A stretch of DNA of 64,000 nucleotides. It comes from Glycocaulis albus (GTDB lineage Bacteria; Pseudomonadota; Alphaproteobacteria; Caulobacterales; Maricaulaceae). The notes beneath the pieces were generated by a model that was not told the DNA's origin, made no database searches, and saw only the letters and a list, made by a program, of their open reading frames with translations. The stretch spans positions 161,158-225,157 of the forward strand of contig NZ_BMFS01000004.1 in assembly GCF_014639075.1 (NCBI RefSeq). Reading direction: 5' to 3'. Position numbers and translations under genes: made by a program. Positions 40,085-50,597 of the stretch are shown in pieces (the first letter of the stretch is position 1; every line of letters begins with the position of its first letter).

Positions 40085-41383
40085 CTACCCGAACACCCGT
40101 GCGAAGATCGTATCGACATGCTTGAGGTGATAGGCCTCGTCAAAGCAGGCATCGATTTGCGCATCCGAGAGCAGGGCGGTCACTTCAGTGTCGGCTTTCA
40201 GATGATCGGCCAGCTTGCCACCCTCATCCCAGGTTTTCATGCCATTGCGCTGGACGAGGCGGTAGGAGTCCTCGCGGCTTGCCCCGGCCTGGGTGAGCGC
40301 CAGCAGCACACGCTGGGAATTATGGATGCCGCCATGAGCTTCGAGATTCTCGCGGCAGCGGTCAGCATGCACGATCAGGCCTTCAATCATTGAGGCGGTG
40401 CGGTGCAGGGCAAAGTCCAGATGCACGGTGGCATCCGGGCCGATGCCGCGCTCCACCGAAGAGTGCGAGATATCGCGCTCATGCCACAGGGCGACGTTCT
40501 CCATCGCAGGCGTGACGGCAGAGCGGACAAGGCGGGCAAGCCCGGTCAGGTTTTCGGTCAGGATCGGATTGCGCTTGTGCGGCATGGCCGAGGAGCCCTT
40601 TTGCCCCGGCGAGAAATATTCCTGCGCCTCGCGCACTTCAGAGCGCTGGAGGTGGCGCACCTCTACCGCGATATTTTCAATCGCCGAGGCGATCAGGCCC
40701 AGCACGGCGAAGAAATTCGCATGCCGGTCACGCGGGATCACCTGGGTGGAGATCGGCTCCACCTTGAGGCCAAGCTTTTCAGCGACGTGAGCCTCCACCG
40801 CAGGGTCGACATTCGCAAACGTGCCGATGGCCCCGGAAATGGCACAGGTCGCGACCTCCGCACGCGCCCGCACCAGGCGTTCCCGGTTGCGGGCAAATTC
40901 GGCGTAGAAGCGCGCAAATTTCAGACCCATCGTGGTGGGTTCGGCATGGATGCCGTGGCTGCGCCCGATACACACGGTCATCTTGTGTTCCAGCGCGCGC
41001 TTTTTCAGCGCCGCCAACACCCGGTCCATCCCCTCCAGCAGGATATCGCTCGCGCGGGTGAGCTGCACGGCAAGGCAGGTATCGAGCACGTCGGAGCTGG
41101 TGAGCCCCTGATGGACGAAGCGGGCTTCCTCGCCAACAAGTTCGGAGAGATGCGTCAGGAAGGCGATGACATCGTGCTTCACCTCGCGCTCGATTGCGTC
41201 GATGCGCGCGACGTCAAACTCCATGTCTTTCGCTTTCCACACCGCCTTCGCGGCAGAGGCGGGCACTACGCCCAGCTCGGCCAGCTTGTCGGTTGCGTGC
41301 GCCTCGATCTCGAACCAGATGCGATAGCGGGTCTCAGGAGACCAGATCGCTTCCATTTCGGGCCGGGTATAGCGGGGGATCAT
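40085..41383 (-). CDS. purB: Adenylosuccinate lyase
   Basis: 432 residues. Fumarase/aspartase superfamily enzyme acting twice in purine synthesis (SAICAR to AICAR, and adenylosuccinate to AMP). Superfamily signature GSSAMPHKRNP (catalytic flexible loop), TSSDVLDT and GRSHGIHAEPT are visible. Length normal. Separate from the purC/S and purQ/L units. Confidence 0.97.
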   Translation of the reverse strand: MIPRYTRPEMEAIWSPETRYRIWFEIEAHATDKLAELGVVPASAAKAVWKAKDMEFDVARIDAIEREVKHDVIAFLTHLSELVGEEARFVHQGLTSSDVLDTCLAVQLTRASDILLEGMDRVLAALKKRALEHKMTVCIGRSHGIHAEPTTMGLKFARFYAEFARNRERLVRARAEVATCAISGAIGTFANVDPAVEAHVAEKLGLKVEPISTQVIPRDRHANFFAVLGLIASAIENIAVEVRHLQRSEVREAQEYFSPGQKGSSAMPHKRNPILTENLTGLARLVRSAVTPAMENVALWHERDISHSSVERGIGPDATVHLDFALHRTASMIEGLIVHADRCRENLEAHGGIHNSQRVLLALTQAGASREDSYRLVQRNGMKTWDEGGKLADHLKADTEVTALLSDAQIDACFDEAYHLKHVDTIFARVFG

Positions 41384-41444
41384 GGGCGCGCCTCTTCAAT
41401 CCGTGCAGGGAGTGCGCGCTCTCTCGCCCCTCAAGGGCGCAAGG

Positions 41445-41906
41445 TCAAGGGGCGGGGGTGTCCGCCTCGTCCTTCAGCGCCGCGATTCCTGCACGTGCCA
41501 GCGCGTCGGCGCGCTCATTGCCGGGATCGCCATTATGGCCCTTCACCCACACCCATTCGACGGTGTGGCGCCTGGCGGCTTCATCGAGTGCCTGCCATAG
41601 ATCGGCATTCTTTACCGGCTTCTTCGCCGCCGTTTTCCAGCCGTTCTTCTTCCAGCCGTGGATCCATTTCGTCACCCCGTCGCGTACATAGACGCTGTCG
41701 GTGACGAGGCGAACGTTTGCTGGGCGCTTCAGGGCGTTCAGCGCCTGAATTGCGGCCATAAGCTCCATGCGGTTATTAGTGGTCTCGGCCTCGCCGCCGA
41801 ACAGCTCCTTCTCATGGCCCTTCCATTCGAGCAAAGCCCCCCAGCCGCCGGGGCCGGGATTGCCTGAACATGCGCCATCGGTGTGGATGGTGATGAGCGT
41901 GCTCAT
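41445..41906 (-). CDS. rnhA: Ribonuclease HI
   Basis: 153 residues. Cleaves RNA in RNA-DNA hybrids. Carboxylates of the active site appear in [11 protein letters not shown] (D), NRMELMAAI (E), VTDSVYV (D) and NERADALAR (D), and the basic handle is [18 protein letters not shown] at 41906 overlaps the DUF1801 stop as ATGA. Third gene of ispH-DUF1801-rnhA. Confidence 0.97.
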   Translation of the reverse strand: MSTLITIHTDGACSGNPGPGGWGALLEWKGHEKELFGGEAETTNNRMELMAAIQALNALKRPANVRLVTDSVYVRDGVTKWIHGWKKNGWKTAAKKPVKNADLWQALDEAARRHTVEWVWVKGHNGDPGNERADALARAGIAALKDEADTPAP

Positions 41907-42331
41907 CGCGGATGCACCGTCCACTTGGCATCAAGATCCTTCAGTCCGGCCGCGATCAATTCAGCGAGCACATCCATGTCGATATCGGACAGGCGCTTGA
42001 CGTAAAGACAGGACTTGCCCGTCGAATGCTTGCCCAGCCTGTCGAGAATACCGCCAAAATCAGTGTAGCCGGGCAATATGTAGATGGAGTGCTGCGCCTT
42101 TCGCGGGGAGAAGCCCGTGGCCAGAAAATCGCCCTCACGCCCGCTCTCATAGACATAATGATAGCGTCCATAGCCGATGATGGACGGCCCCCACATGACC
42201 GGCTCATAGCCGGTTACCCGGCGGAACAGCGCGTCAAGCTGGCGGGCCTCTTCGCGCTTCTGCTCCGGGTCGATCGTGGCGAGAAAGTCTTCTACCGCCA
42301 CCGGCGTGACGTGTGTCTTGTTGGCACTCAT
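41903..42331 (-). CDS. DUF1801 domain-containing protein
   Basis: 142 residues with the DUF1801 (YdhG-like) core: [31 protein letters not shown] and [14 protein letters not shown]. This fold resembles iron-chaperone or phage PhnB-associated small domains; the function is not established. Coupled on both sides: TGATG with ispH and ATGA with rnhA. Confidence 0.85.
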   Translation of the reverse strand: MSANKTHVTPVAVEDFLATIDPEQKREEARQLDALFRRVTGYEPVMWGPSIIGYGRYHYVYESGREGDFLATGFSPRKAQHSIYILPGYTDFGGILDRLGKHSTGKSCLYVKRLSDIDMDVLAELIAAGLKDLDAKWTVHPR

Positions 42332-43275
42332 CAGGCAACTTCGCGCGGCAGTTTGAATACAACGTCTTCGCTGGCTACGCGCACTTCCTCGATTGTCAAC
42401 TTCCGGAAGCCTGCAAGCTGGGTCAGCACATCCTCAACCAGTTCCTCGGGCGCCGAGGCACCGGCGCTGACACCCAGCGTCTGCACGCCGTCAAACCAGG
42501 TCCGGTCAAGGTCTGCGGCGCTCTGGACCAGGCGCGCATCAGGAGCACCGGCGCGCTTTGCAACCTCGACGAGGCGAACAGAGTTCGACGAGTTGGGTGC
42601 GCCGACCACCAGCACCAGGTCCGAGCGCGGGGCGAGCGCTTTCACGGCTTCCTGCCGGTTGGTGGTGGCGTAGCAGATATCTTCCTTGTGGGGTGCCGCC
42701 ATGGCGGGAAAGCGCTTCTGCAACACGTCCACAATGGCGGCCGTGTCATCTACAGAGAGCGTCGTCTGCGTGACATAGGCGAGCTTTTGCGGGTCTTGTG
42801 CCTGGAAACTTTCCGCATCGCTGACCGTCTCGATCAGGTGGATCGCGCCTTCGGGCAGCTGACCCATCGTGCCTATGACTTCCGGGTGTCCGGCATGGCC
42901 GATAAGAACGATCTCAAGGCCATTCCTGTGATGGCGGCTGGCCTCCACATGCACCTTTGAGACAAGCGGGCAGGTGGCGTCCACATACAGCATGTTGCGC
43001 GCCCTGGCCGTTTCCGGCACGCGTTTTGGAACGCCATGGGCAGAGAATACGACCGGACGGTCGTCCGGGCACTCGTCCAGCTCCTTGACGAAAACCGCGC
43101 CCATCGCCTTCAACCTGTTCACAACATGCTTGTTGTGCACGATCTCATGGCGGACATAGACCGGCGCGCCATAGCGCTCCAGCGCCCTCTCCACGATCTG
43201 GATGGCGCGGTCCACGCCCGCACAAAAGCCCCGCGGGGCTGCGAGCAGGATGTGGAGGGGTGGCAACGTGCTCAC
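42331..43275 (-). CDS. ispH: 4-hydroxy-3-methylbut-2-enyl diphosphate reductase
   Basis: 314 residues. Last step of the MEP isoprenoid pathway, a [4Fe-4S] enzyme. Cluster cysteines C18 (PRGFCAG), C102 (DATCPLV) and C201 (DICYATTN) are in family spacing. GTG at 43275 with GAGGA six bases before it yields the standard N-terminus; a longer frame from 43431 has no homologous character. Heads the ispH-DUF1801-rnhA operon. Confidence 0.96.
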   Translation of the reverse strand: MSTLPPLHILLAAPRGFCAGVDRAIQIVERALERYGAPVYVRHEIVHNKHVVNRLKAMGAVFVKELDECPDDRPVVFSAHGVPKRVPETARARNMLYVDATCPLVSKVHVEASRHHRNGLEIVLIGHAGHPEVIGTMGQLPEGAIHLIETVSDAESFQAQDPQKLAYVTQTTLSVDDTAAIVDVLQKRFPAMAAPHKEDICYATTNRQEAVKALAPRSDLVLVVGAPNSSNSVRLVEVAKRAGAPDARLVQSAADLDRTWFDGVQTLGVSAGASAPEELVEDVLTQLAGFRKLTIEEVRVASEDVVFKLPREVA

Positions 43276-43421
43276 GGTTTTCCTCAGTGGCGGGGGCGCG
43301 ACAGCGTTGCTCTCGCGCGGTGCACGGCTTAGAGACAGGGGTGTAGCAGAGTCCGGCGCGCCCGTAACCCGTACTGCCTGTCTCTGAAACATAGTGACGA
43401 ACTGGTTCCTCGGGAGACCCC

Positions 43422-43985
43422 ATGCGCTCAATCGCCGCTGTATTTGCCGCCGCCCTTGTCCTGTCCGGGTGCCAGAGTGTGCGCGACCGCTTCGACGGGC
43501 CGCAGCCCAATCCGGGTCCGTGTCCCAACGCCCTGTCGCTATATGACGCGCACCGGCTGGTGGAGTTCAATGGCGAGGAACGGGTGCTGCGCAATGTCGG
43601 TTTTACCGGCGAAATCCTGAATGTGCGCGGTGCCTGCACCTACACCGATACGCGTGTGTCACCGATCGATATGGAAATGGCGATCCGCTTCGCGTTCGGC
43701 AGGGGCGCCGCGGCTGAAGGCAGCGAGAAGACATATTACTATTTCGTCGCCGTGACCCGAACGGACAGCGCCGTGATCGAACGTGAAGTCTTCCCGATCA
43801 CCGTGCGTTTCCCGCCGGGGGAGAACCGGGTCGAGCTGACCGAGGAAATCAGTTCCATCGTGATCCCGCGCGCAGAGGCCACTACGTCCGGTGCGAATTT
43901 CGAAGTGATTGTCGGTTTTGAACTGACGCCGGAACAGGTTGAGTTCAACCGATCCGGCCTGCGTTTCCGCGTCCCCGTCGAATAA
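43422..43985 (+). CDS. Predicted lipoprotein of unknown function
   Basis: 187 residues. Lipobox LSGC (C17) after a short hydrophobic signal. The mature part contains NPGPCPNAL and RGACTYTDT (likely disulfide) and a long beta-rich region with [12 protein letters not shown] and [13 protein letters not shown]. Similar lipoproteins occur in many alphaproteobacteria, but I cannot name a function. Ends 13 bases before argS. Confidence 0.78.
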   Translation: MRSIAAVFAAALVLSGCQSVRDRFDGPQPNPGPCPNALSLYDAHRLVEFNGEERVLRNVGFTGEILNVRGACTYTDTRVSPIDMEMAIRFAFGRGAAAEGSEKTYYYFVAVTRTDSAVIEREVFPITVRFPPGENRVELTEEISSIVIPRAEATTSGANFEVIVGFELTPEQVEFNRSGLRFRVPVE

Positions 43986-43998
43986 ATCCTGGACCGTC

Positions 43999-45762
43999 AT
44001 GACCCGTCTTGCCGATCAGCTCAGCGCCCTGCTGGGCGATGCCTTTGCCGCTATGGAGCTCAACCCTGCTCTCGGACGTGTGTCGGAAAGCGACCGTCCG
44101 GATCTGGCGCCCTATCAGTGCAATGGGGCGCTGGCCGCCGCCAAGGCTGCGGGCAAACCGCCGCGCGTGATTGCTGAAAGCGTGAAGGCTCACCTGGCCG
44201 CTGCTGCGCCTGATCTCGATATCGAGATCGCCGGGCCGGGCTTCCTGAACATCACGCCTTCGCCGCAGCTTTACGCCGCGCGCGCCCGCCTGCTGGCGGA
44301 CGATCCACGGACCGGCGCCGGGCAGGTGGACTCAACACAAAAGGTGATGATCGATTTTGGTGGCCCCAATGTCGCCAAGCCGATGCACGTGGGACATTTG
44401 CGCTCCTCGGTCATCGGCGACAGCCTGCAGCGCGTCTTCCGCTTCCTGGGCCACGAGGTCACCAGCGACATCCATCTCGGTGACTGGGGGCTGCAGATGG
44501 GCCAGCTCATTACCGAGCTGGAGGATGAGCAGCCGGACCTTCCCTATTTCGACGCGGCATTTACCGGGCCTTATCCGGAGCATGCGCCGGTGACGATTGA
44601 AGACCTCGCCCGGCTCTATCCGCAGGCGAGCGCCAAGGGCAAGGAAGACCCGGCCCGCCAGGAGCGCTCGCGCAAGGCAACCGCTGAATTGCAGGCCGGC
44701 CGCGCGGGCTACCGGGCATTGCTGAGGCACTTCATCAATGTCTCGATTGCCGCGCTGAAGGAGGATTTCTCGGCGCTAGGCGTGGATTTCGACCTGTGGA
44801 AGGGCGAGAGCGACGTCAACGATCTGATCCCCGGCCTGGTCGAGAATTTCAAGGCGCGCGGCGTGGCCGAGCTATCGGACGGCGCCTGGATCGTCCGCGT
44901 GGCGCGCGAGGATGACAAGAAGGAGCTGGCTCCGCTCATCCTGGTCAGCTCGCAAGGCTCTGCCCTCTACGCGACAACCGATCTCGCGACCATTCTCGAC
45001 CGCCGGGAGAGCATTGATCCCGATCTGATTCTCTACGTCGTCGATCTCGGCCAGTCCGACCATTTCGAGCAGGTTTTCCGCGCGGCGGTAAAAGGCGGCC
45101 TTGCCGGGGAAGGCGGGCTGGAGCACGTGAAATTCGGCACGGTGAACGGGCCGGACGGCAAGCGCCTGCGTACCCGTGCCGGCGGCACATTCCGTCTGGC
45201 CGACCTGATCGAAGAAGCACGCGAGCGCGCCCGTGCCCGTCTGGCCGAGGCCGGGCTCGGCGAAACACTCGATGCAGACGCGCTGGAGGATGTCGCGCGC
45301 AAAGTCGCCAATGCCGCGATCAAGTTTGCCGATCTTCAGAACTACCGCACCACCAACTACATTTTCGAGATGGACCGGTTTGTCTCGTTCGAGGGCAAGA
45401 CCGGGCCATACCTTCTCTATCAGGCGGTACGCATCAAATCCCTGATGAGAAAGGCCGCTGGCGAAGGGCTGGAGCCGGGCCCGATCAGCGTTGCCGCGCC
45501 GGAAGAGGCCGCTCTTGTGCGCCGGCTCGACGGCTTTCACGCTGCGCTGATGCGCGCCCATGATGATCGGGCGCCGAACCATATCTGCGAGCACGTCTAT
45601 GGCCTGTCGCAGGCGTTTTCGAGCTTTTATGCGGCCTGTCCGATTCTGCCCGAGAAAGACGAGGGGTTACGCCGCTCGCGCCTTGGCCTTGCCGCGCTGA
45701 CGCTGAAGCAGCTCGAGCTGGGCCTCTCCCTGATAGGCATCGAGGCGCCTGAGCAGATGTAG
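43999..45762 (+). CDS. argS: Arginine--tRNA ligase
   Basis: 587 residues. Class I aminoacyl-tRNA synthetase. N-terminal tRNA-binding domain (about 1-105), HIGH motif as PMHVGHLRSSVIGDSL (about 128-143), KMSKS replaced by the ArgS-typical GKRLRTRAG region, and a C-terminal DALR anticodon-binding domain ending with IEAPEQM. ATG at 43999 matches the family N-terminus. Confidence 0.97.
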   Translation: MTRLADQLSALLGDAFAAMELNPALGRVSESDRPDLAPYQCNGALAAAKAAGKPPRVIAESVKAHLAAAAPDLDIEIAGPGFLNITPSPQLYAARARLLADDPRTGAGQVDSTQKVMIDFGGPNVAKPMHVGHLRSSVIGDSLQRVFRFLGHEVTSDIHLGDWGLQMGQLITELEDEQPDLPYFDAAFTGPYPEHAPVTIEDLARLYPQASAKGKEDPARQERSRKATAELQAGRAGYRALLRHFINVSIAALKEDFSALGVDFDLWKGESDVNDLIPGLVENFKARGVAELSDGAWIVRVAREDDKKELAPLILVSSQGSALYATTDLATILDRRESIDPDLILYVVDLGQSDHFEQVFRAAVKGGLAGEGGLEHVKFGTVNGPDGKRLRTRAGGTFRLADLIEEARERARARLAEAGLGETLDADALEDVARKVANAAIKFADLQNYRTTNYIFEMDRFVSFEGKTGPYLLYQAVRIKSLMRKAAGEGLEPGPISVAAPEEAALVRRLDGFHAALMRAHDDRAPNHICEHVYGLSQAFSSFYAACPILPEKDEGLRRSRLGLAALTLKQLELGLSLIGIEAPEQM

Positions 45763-45785
45763 GGCGTTTCCTCCGCTCCCCCCGA

Positions 45786-45813
45786 TTGACTCATGCGCGT
45801 GCAGGACTAGTTT
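45786..45813 (+). promoter_or_regulatory. Sigma-70-like promoter of the glycine-cleavage operon
   Basis: TTGACT (45786-45791), 16 bases, TAGTTT (45808-45813), 24 bp after argS. Predicted start near 45820 would place the riboswitch about 35 bases into the leader. Confidence 0.5.
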
Positions 45814-45819
45814 GCGCGG

Positions 45820-45839
45820 CGAACAGGGAAACCTGTTCG
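45820..45839 (+). promoter_or_regulatory. GAAA-capped hairpin at the 5' end of the gcv leader
   Basis: CGAACAGG/CCTGTTCG, a perfect 8-bp stem with a GAAA tetraloop, placed at the predicted transcript start and before aptamer I. It could stabilise the leader RNA or act as a tetraloop for tertiary contact. Confidence 0.45.
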
Positions 45840-45853
45840 ACATAAGGCACCCA

Positions 45854-46045
45854 AGCGGGAGAGACCGGCCGAAGATGCCGGCGCCGAAGGCGCAACCGCC
45901 CCGGAAACGCTCAGGCCGCAGGACCGCTGGGACCGCCGACGCTGGAAAGAGGATTTTGCCTTCGGGCAGCATCCCACCGAAGGAGCAAGCTGCACGGACG
46001 GGTCAGCCCTGTTGCAGCGGGAATCTCTCAGGTCACACCGACAGC
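45854..46045 (+). promoter_or_regulatory. Tandem glycine riboswitch
   Basis: Two consecutive glycine aptamers in the gcvT leader. Aptamer I (45854-45928) shows GCGGGAGAGACC, GCCGAAGGCGCAA, CCCCGGAAACGCTCAGG and closing GGACCGCT. Aptamer II (45941-46045) shows GGAAAGAGG, CACCGAAGGAGCAAG, AATCTCTCAGGTCAC and GACAGC. These are the conserved strings of the glycine class. Binding glycine should switch on the cleavage system. A strong hairpin follows (46055-46087) and lacks a U-tract, so control may be at translation or by antitermination. Confidence 0.95.
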
Positions 46046-46054
46046 GGGGGCAGG

Positions 46055-46087
46055 ACTGCCACGTGAGGCGATCTCACGCACGGCAGT
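46055..46087 (+). promoter_or_regulatory. Expression-platform hairpin between riboswitch and gcvT
   Basis: ACTGCC/GGCAGT outer stem and CGTGAG/CTCACG inner stem. Located between aptamer II and the AGGA before gcvT, 34 bases ahead of the start codon. Confidence 0.55.
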
Positions 46088-46120
46088 GATTGCAAACCCG
46101 CGTTCAGGATTTCGTGACCC

Positions 46121-47230
46121 ATGGCCGACACCGCAGACCTTAACAAGACCCCGCTTTACGACCTGCACGTCGAACTTGGCGCACGCATGGTCGAGTTCGC
46201 CGGCTATGCCATGCCGGTGCAGTACCCTTCGGGCATCATGACCGAGCACCTGCACACCCGCGAAGCGGCGGGCCTGTTTGACGTTTCCCATATGGGCCAG
46301 GCGCGGGTCACGGGCGATGAAGCCGCGCTCGAAGCGCTGATTACGGCTGACCTGTCGGCACTTAAGCCCGGTGAGCAGAAATATACCCTGCTGCTCAACG
46401 CCGATGGTGGCATCATGGATGACCTGATGGTCTCGCGGCCCTTCGGCGCGGACGGCGGGCTTTTCGTGGTCGTGAATGCCGGCACGAAGGGCAAGGATTT
46501 CGCCCATATGCGTGAGGCCTTCGCAGGCAAGGCTGAGCTTCACGAACTCTCTGACCGCGCTCTGCTGGCCCTTCAGGGCCCCGCAGCGGCCGCGGTATTC
46601 ACCGGGCTTGTTCCCGATGCGGCCAAGCTGGTGTTCATGCAATGCGGCGTGTTCACGCTGGACGGCGTGGAGATTTACGCCTCGCGCTCGGGCTATACCG
46701 GAGAGGACGGGTTCGAGATTTCCGTTCCCGCCGACAAGGCCGGCAAGATCGCGCGCCTGCTGCTCTCTGACGCGCGTGTGAAGCCGATCGGGCTTGGCGC
46801 GCGTGACAGCCTGCGCCTTGAGGCTGGGCTTTGCCTTTATGGCCACGATATGGATGAAGACCGCACGCCGGCCGAAGCCGCTTTGACCTGGGCTATTGCC
46901 AAAGTGCGCCGCGAGCGCGTGGATTTTCCGGGCGCTGCTAAAATTCTCAAGCAGATCGCTGATGGGCCGGCGCAAAAGCGCGTCGGCATTAAGCCGCATG
47001 ACAAGTCACCGGCCCGCGAAGGCGCGGAAATCGTCCATGAGGGCGAAGTGGTCGGTGTCGTCACGTCCGGCGGCTTCGGCCCCAGCTTCGGCGCGCCGGT
47101 TGCCATGGGCTATGTCCGCGCGGATCTCGCCAAGCCCGGCACGCCGCTGGAGCTGATGGTGCGCGGCAAGGCACGCGCCGCCGAAGTTGCCAGCCTGCCC
47201 TTCACGCCCCACCGCTTTTATCGCGGCTGA
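46121..47230 (+). CDS. gcvT: Glycine cleavage system T-protein (aminomethyltransferase)
   Basis: 369 residues. Transfers the aminomethyl carbon from lipoyl-H-protein to tetrahydrofolate and releases ammonia. Family motifs: [26 protein letters not shown] (two pieces), [22 protein letters not shown] and the folate-site Asp region with [19 protein letters not shown]. Complete length. First gene of the riboswitch-controlled operon. Confidence 0.97.
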   Translation: MADTADLNKTPLYDLHVELGARMVEFAGYAMPVQYPSGIMTEHLHTREAAGLFDVSHMGQARVTGDEAALEALITADLSALKPGEQKYTLLLNADGGIMDDLMVSRPFGADGGLFVVVNAGTKGKDFAHMREAFAGKAELHELSDRALLALQGPAAAAVFTGLVPDAAKLVFMQCGVFTLDGVEIYASRSGYTGEDGFEISVPADKAGKIARLLLSDARVKPIGLGARDSLRLEAGLCLYGHDMDEDRTPAEAALTWAIAKVRRERVDFPGAAKILKQIADGPAQKRVGIKPHDKSPAREGAEIVHEGEVVGVVTSGGFGPSFGAPVAMGYVRADLAKPGTPLELMVRGKARAAEVASLPFTPHRFYRG

Positions 47231-47261
47231 TATTTCATTTTTTCGACCGGGAGTAACCGCC

Positions 47262-47627
47262 ATGACCACACGCTTTACCAAAGACCATGAATGGGTCCGC
47301 CTTGAGGGCGATATCGCCATTATCGGCATCACCCAATACGCCACCGAGCAGCTCGGAGACGTCATCAGCGTGGAGCTGCCCGATGTCGGCAAGAGCTTCA
47401 AGAAGGGTGACGAGATCGCGGTTGTCGACTCGGTGAAGACCGCCGCCGAGGTCTATGCGCCCTTATCCGGTGAGGTCATCGAGATCAATGACGGGATCGA
47501 GGACGCGCCGCAGCTGGTCAATGACGAGCCGCTGGCTGGTGGCTGGTTCGCCAAGCTGAAAATCGCCGACAAAGGCGAACTGGACGGCCTGATGGACGAG
47601 GCTGCCTACGCGAAACACATCGCCTGA
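47262..47627 (+). CDS. gcvH: Glycine cleavage system H-protein
   Basis: 121 residues. Lipoyl carrier that shuttles the methylamine between P, T and L proteins. The lipoylated lysine is K59 ([17 protein letters not shown]). FTKDHEWV at the N-terminus and GGWFAKL near the C-terminus are standard. Start MTTRFT with GGGAGT upstream at 47262. Thirty-one bases after gcvT. Confidence 0.97.
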   Translation: MTTRFTKDHEWVRLEGDIAIIGITQYATEQLGDVISVELPDVGKSFKKGDEIAVVDSVKTAAEVYAPLSGEVIEINDGIEDAPQLVNDEPLAGGWFAKLKIADKGELDGLMDEAAYAKHIA

Positions 47628-47661
47628 TCATCCCTGCACGCCCCGAAGGTTGAAGACCGCC

Positions 47662-49008
47662 ATGCGCTATCTGCCGCTTACCCCTGAAGACCGCAGCGAG
47701 ATGCTGGACGTCATTGGCGTCAGCTCCATCGATGCGCTGTTCGCCGATGTACCTCAGGCTGCGCGCCTTGACGGGCCGGTAAACCTGCCCCGCCGGGCGA
47801 CGGAGCTGGAGGTGGAGCGTGCCTTTGCCCGAATGGCAAAGAAAAATACGGCAGCCAGCGAGACCGCCTTCTTCGTCGGGGCAGGGGCCTACAAGCACCA
47901 CATTCCGGCAACCGTGGATCATCTGATCCAGCGCTCGGAGTTCCTTACCGCCTACACGCCCTACCAGCCGGAAATCAGCCAGGGCACGCTGCAGACCCTG
48001 TTCGAGTTCCAGACCCAGGTGGCGCGCCTGACTGGCATGGATATCGCCAATGCGTCCATGTATGACGGCTCCACGGCCTGCGCCGAAGCGGTACTGATGG
48101 CCGCGCGGGTGACCAAGCGCTCGCGCGCAGTCCTGTCGGGCAATCTCCACCCGCACTATGCCGAGGCGACCCGCACGCTCGCCCGCTACATGAATATCGA
48201 CATTGCTGCCAACGCCCCGGTGCCGGGCGGGCTGGACGATGTCATCAGCCAGATCGACGGGGAAACAGCCTGCGTCGTGGTGCAGAACCCGGACGTGTTC
48301 GGCAATATCCACGATCTGCGCCCGATTGCAGAGGCCGCGCACGCCAAGGGCGCTTTGCTGATTGCCGTGTTTACCGAGATTGTCTCGCTCGGCCTGATTG
48401 AAAGCCCCGGCGCAATGGGCGCGGACATTGTGGTTGGCGAGGGCCAGTCCATCGGCGTCGGCCTGCAGTTTGGCGGACCGTATGTGGGTCTCTTTGCCTG
48501 CCGCAATGACAAGAGCTTCATCCGCAACATGCCCGGCCGCCTGGCCGGCGAAACGGTTGATGCCGATGGCCGCCGCGGCTATGTGCTGACGCTCTCCACG
48601 CGCGAGCAGCATATCCGGCGTGACCGCGCGACGTCCAACATCTGTACCAATTCCGGGTTGATGGCGCTGGCCTTCACGATCCACATGACACTGCTAGGCG
48701 AGAAGGGTCTCAAACACCTCGCCGCGCTCAATCATGAGCGGGCGGTGGAACTGGCCGATGCGCTCGGCGGTGTGCCGGGCGTGAGCGTGGAGACCGATGC
48801 CTTCTTCAACGAATTTACGGTGAAACTGCCCAAAAACGCCGCTGACGTCACCGAGGCGCTGATCGCCAAGGGCGTGCTGGCGGGCGTGCCTGCGAGCCGT
48901 CTCTGGCCTGGTGGCGGGCTGGATGACCGTCTCATCATCGCCGCGACCGAAACCAATACTGATGCCGATATCGCGCTCTTCGCGTCCGCCCTCAAAGAGG
49001 TGCTTTAA
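47662..49008 (+). CDS. gcvPA: Glycine dehydrogenase (decarboxylating) subunit 1
   Basis: 448 residues. N-terminal half of the P-protein, encoded as a separate gene. [30 protein letters not shown] and [14 protein letters not shown] are typical. It lacks the PLP lysine, which sits in subunit 2. ATG at 47662 is chosen; a TTG four codons earlier is in frame. Three bases before gcvPB. Confidence 0.96.
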   Translation: MRYLPLTPEDRSEMLDVIGVSSIDALFADVPQAARLDGPVNLPRRATELEVERAFARMAKKNTAASETAFFVGAGAYKHHIPATVDHLIQRSEFLTAYTPYQPEISQGTLQTLFEFQTQVARLTGMDIANASMYDGSTACAEAVLMAARVTKRSRAVLSGNLHPHYAEATRTLARYMNIDIAANAPVPGGLDDVISQIDGETACVVVQNPDVFGNIHDLRPIAEAAHAKGALLIAVFTEIVSLGLIESPGAMGADIVVGEGQSIGVGLQFGGPYVGLFACRNDKSFIRNMPGRLAGETVDADGRRGYVLTLSTREQHIRRDRATSNICTNSGLMALAFTIHMTLLGEKGLKHLAALNHERAVELADALGGVPGVSVETDAFFNEFTVKLPKNAADVTEALIAKGVLAGVPASRLWPGGGLDDRLIIAATETNTDADIALFASALKEVL

Positions 49009-49011
49009 CCC

Positions 49012-50592
49012 ATGGCCATGAACCAGCAGGGACGTCCCACCCGTCCGAACACCAATGCCGCGACCGGCGGCTACGCCGACACCATCTCCGGCAGCCGCGG
49101 CCTTGATCAGGCTGAGCCGCTGATCTTTGAACGCGGGCGCACCGATCTCACCGGCGTTGACCTGCCGGAACCCAAGGGCGTGAAGACACGCCTTGGCGGG
49201 TTGGAGCGCAAGAGCGAGATCGGCTTGCCCGGCCTCGCCGAGCCTGAAGCCATGCGCCATTATGTGCGCCTGAGCCGCAAGAATTACGCGATCGATCTGG
49301 GCATCTATCCGCTCGGCTCGTGCACGATGAAGCATAATCCGCGCCTCAACGAGAAAATGGCCCGCTTGCCGGGCTTCGGTGACATTCACCCGCTGCAGCC
49401 GCAATCGACCGTGCAGGGTGCGCTGGAGCTGATTGGCGAGCTGGCCCACTGGCTGATGACGCTGACCAACACGCCCTGCGTGGCGATGAGCCCGAAAGCC
49501 GGTGCACATGGTGAGCTGTGCGGCATGATGGCCATTCGCGCAGCGCTGGACGCGCGTGGCGAAACCGGCCGCCGCCGCGTGCTGGTGCCGGAAAGTGCGC
49601 ACGGCACCAACCCTGCGACGGCCGTGCAGTGCGGCTTCCATTGTGACGAGATCCCGGCCGGCCCCGATGGCCGCGTAGACATGGAAGCCTTCAAGGCGAA
49701 GCTGGGCGATGATGTGGCCGGCATCATGCTGACCAATCCCAATACGTGCGGGCTGTTCGAGCGGGACATTCGCGAGATTGCCGACCTCATCCACGAGGCG
49801 GGCGGGTATTTCTACTGTGATGGCGCGAACTTCAACGCGATTGTCGGCCGCGTGCGCCCGGGCGATCTTGGCATAGATGCCATGCACATCAATCTGCACA
49901 AGACCTTCTCCACGCCCCATGGCGGTGGTGGTCCCGGCTCCGGCCCGACAGTGTTCTCGCAGGCGCTCGCGCCGTTCGCGCCGGTGCCGTACGTGGTGAA
50001 AAAGGGCGAGACCTGGCACATGGTCGAGCATGAGGAAGAGGCCCGCGCTGATGGCGCCGAGCCCTTCGGCCGCATGGTCGCCTTCCATGGCCAGATGGGC
50101 ATGTTCACCCGCGCGCTCAGCTACATGATGAGCCATGGCTCTGACGGGCTGCGCCAGGTGGCAGAGGATTCCGTGCTCAACGCCAATTATGTGCTGGCGC
50201 GCCTGAAGCATGTGATGACGCCCGCCTTTGATGGCACCTGCATGCACGAAGCGCTATTTGATGACCGCTTCCTCAAAGACACCGGCGTCACCACGCTCGA
50301 TTTCGCCAAGGCGATGATCGACGAGGGCTACCACCCGATGACCATGTACTTCCCGCTAGTGGTGCATGGAGCCATGCTGATCGAACCGACAGAGACCGAG
50401 AGCAAATCCGGCCTCGACCGGTTCTGCGACGTGCTCGAAGGCCTCGCGCAGGCCGCGAAATCCGGCGATACGGCGCGGTTCTCCTCTGCCCCGGTACATG
50501 CGCCGGTCAAGCGCCTCGACGAGACGCGTGCGGCCCGTAGCCCTGTTCTGGTGTGGCAGGAGCCGCAAGACCAGCCGCAGGCGGCGGAGTAA
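49012..50592 (+). CDS. gcvPB: Glycine dehydrogenase (decarboxylating) subunit 2
   Basis: 526 residues. PLP-binding half of the P-protein; decarboxylates glycine and loads H-protein. PLP lysine K297 in INLHKTFSTPHGGGGPG, HEDRD-like DVAGIMLTNPNTCG and FYCDGANFNAIVG before it. The last gene of the operon; it converges on the acyltransferase gene with five bases between the stops. Confidence 0.97.
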   Translation: MAMNQQGRPTRPNTNAATGGYADTISGSRGLDQAEPLIFERGRTDLTGVDLPEPKGVKTRLGGLERKSEIGLPGLAEPEAMRHYVRLSRKNYAIDLGIYPLGSCTMKHNPRLNEKMARLPGFGDIHPLQPQSTVQGALELIGELAHWLMTLTNTPCVAMSPKAGAHGELCGMMAIRAALDARGETGRRRVLVPESAHGTNPATAVQCGFHCDEIPAGPDGRVDMEAFKAKLGDDVAGIMLTNPNTCGLFERDIREIADLIHEAGGYFYCDGANFNAIVGRVRPGDLGIDAMHINLHKTFSTPHGGGGPGSGPTVFSQALAPFAPVPYVVKKGETWHMVEHEEEARADGAEPFGRMVAFHGQMGMFTRALSYMMSHGSDGLRQVAEDSVLNANYVLARLKHVMTPAFDGTCMHEALFDDRFLKDTGVTTLDFAKAMIDEGYHPMTMYFPLVVHGAMLIEPTETESKSGLDRFCDVLEGLAQAAKSGDTARFSSAPVHAPVKRLDETRAARSPVLVWQEPQDQPQAAE

Positions 50593-50597
50593 GTCTG

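Noticed and set aside
47518..50247. Two long open frames on the minus strand opposite gcvPA and gcvPB (388 and 517 codons)
   Set aside because: They mirror highly conserved glycine dehydrogenase genes; GC-rich third positions open antisense frames, and the products are His/Arg-rich with no domain.
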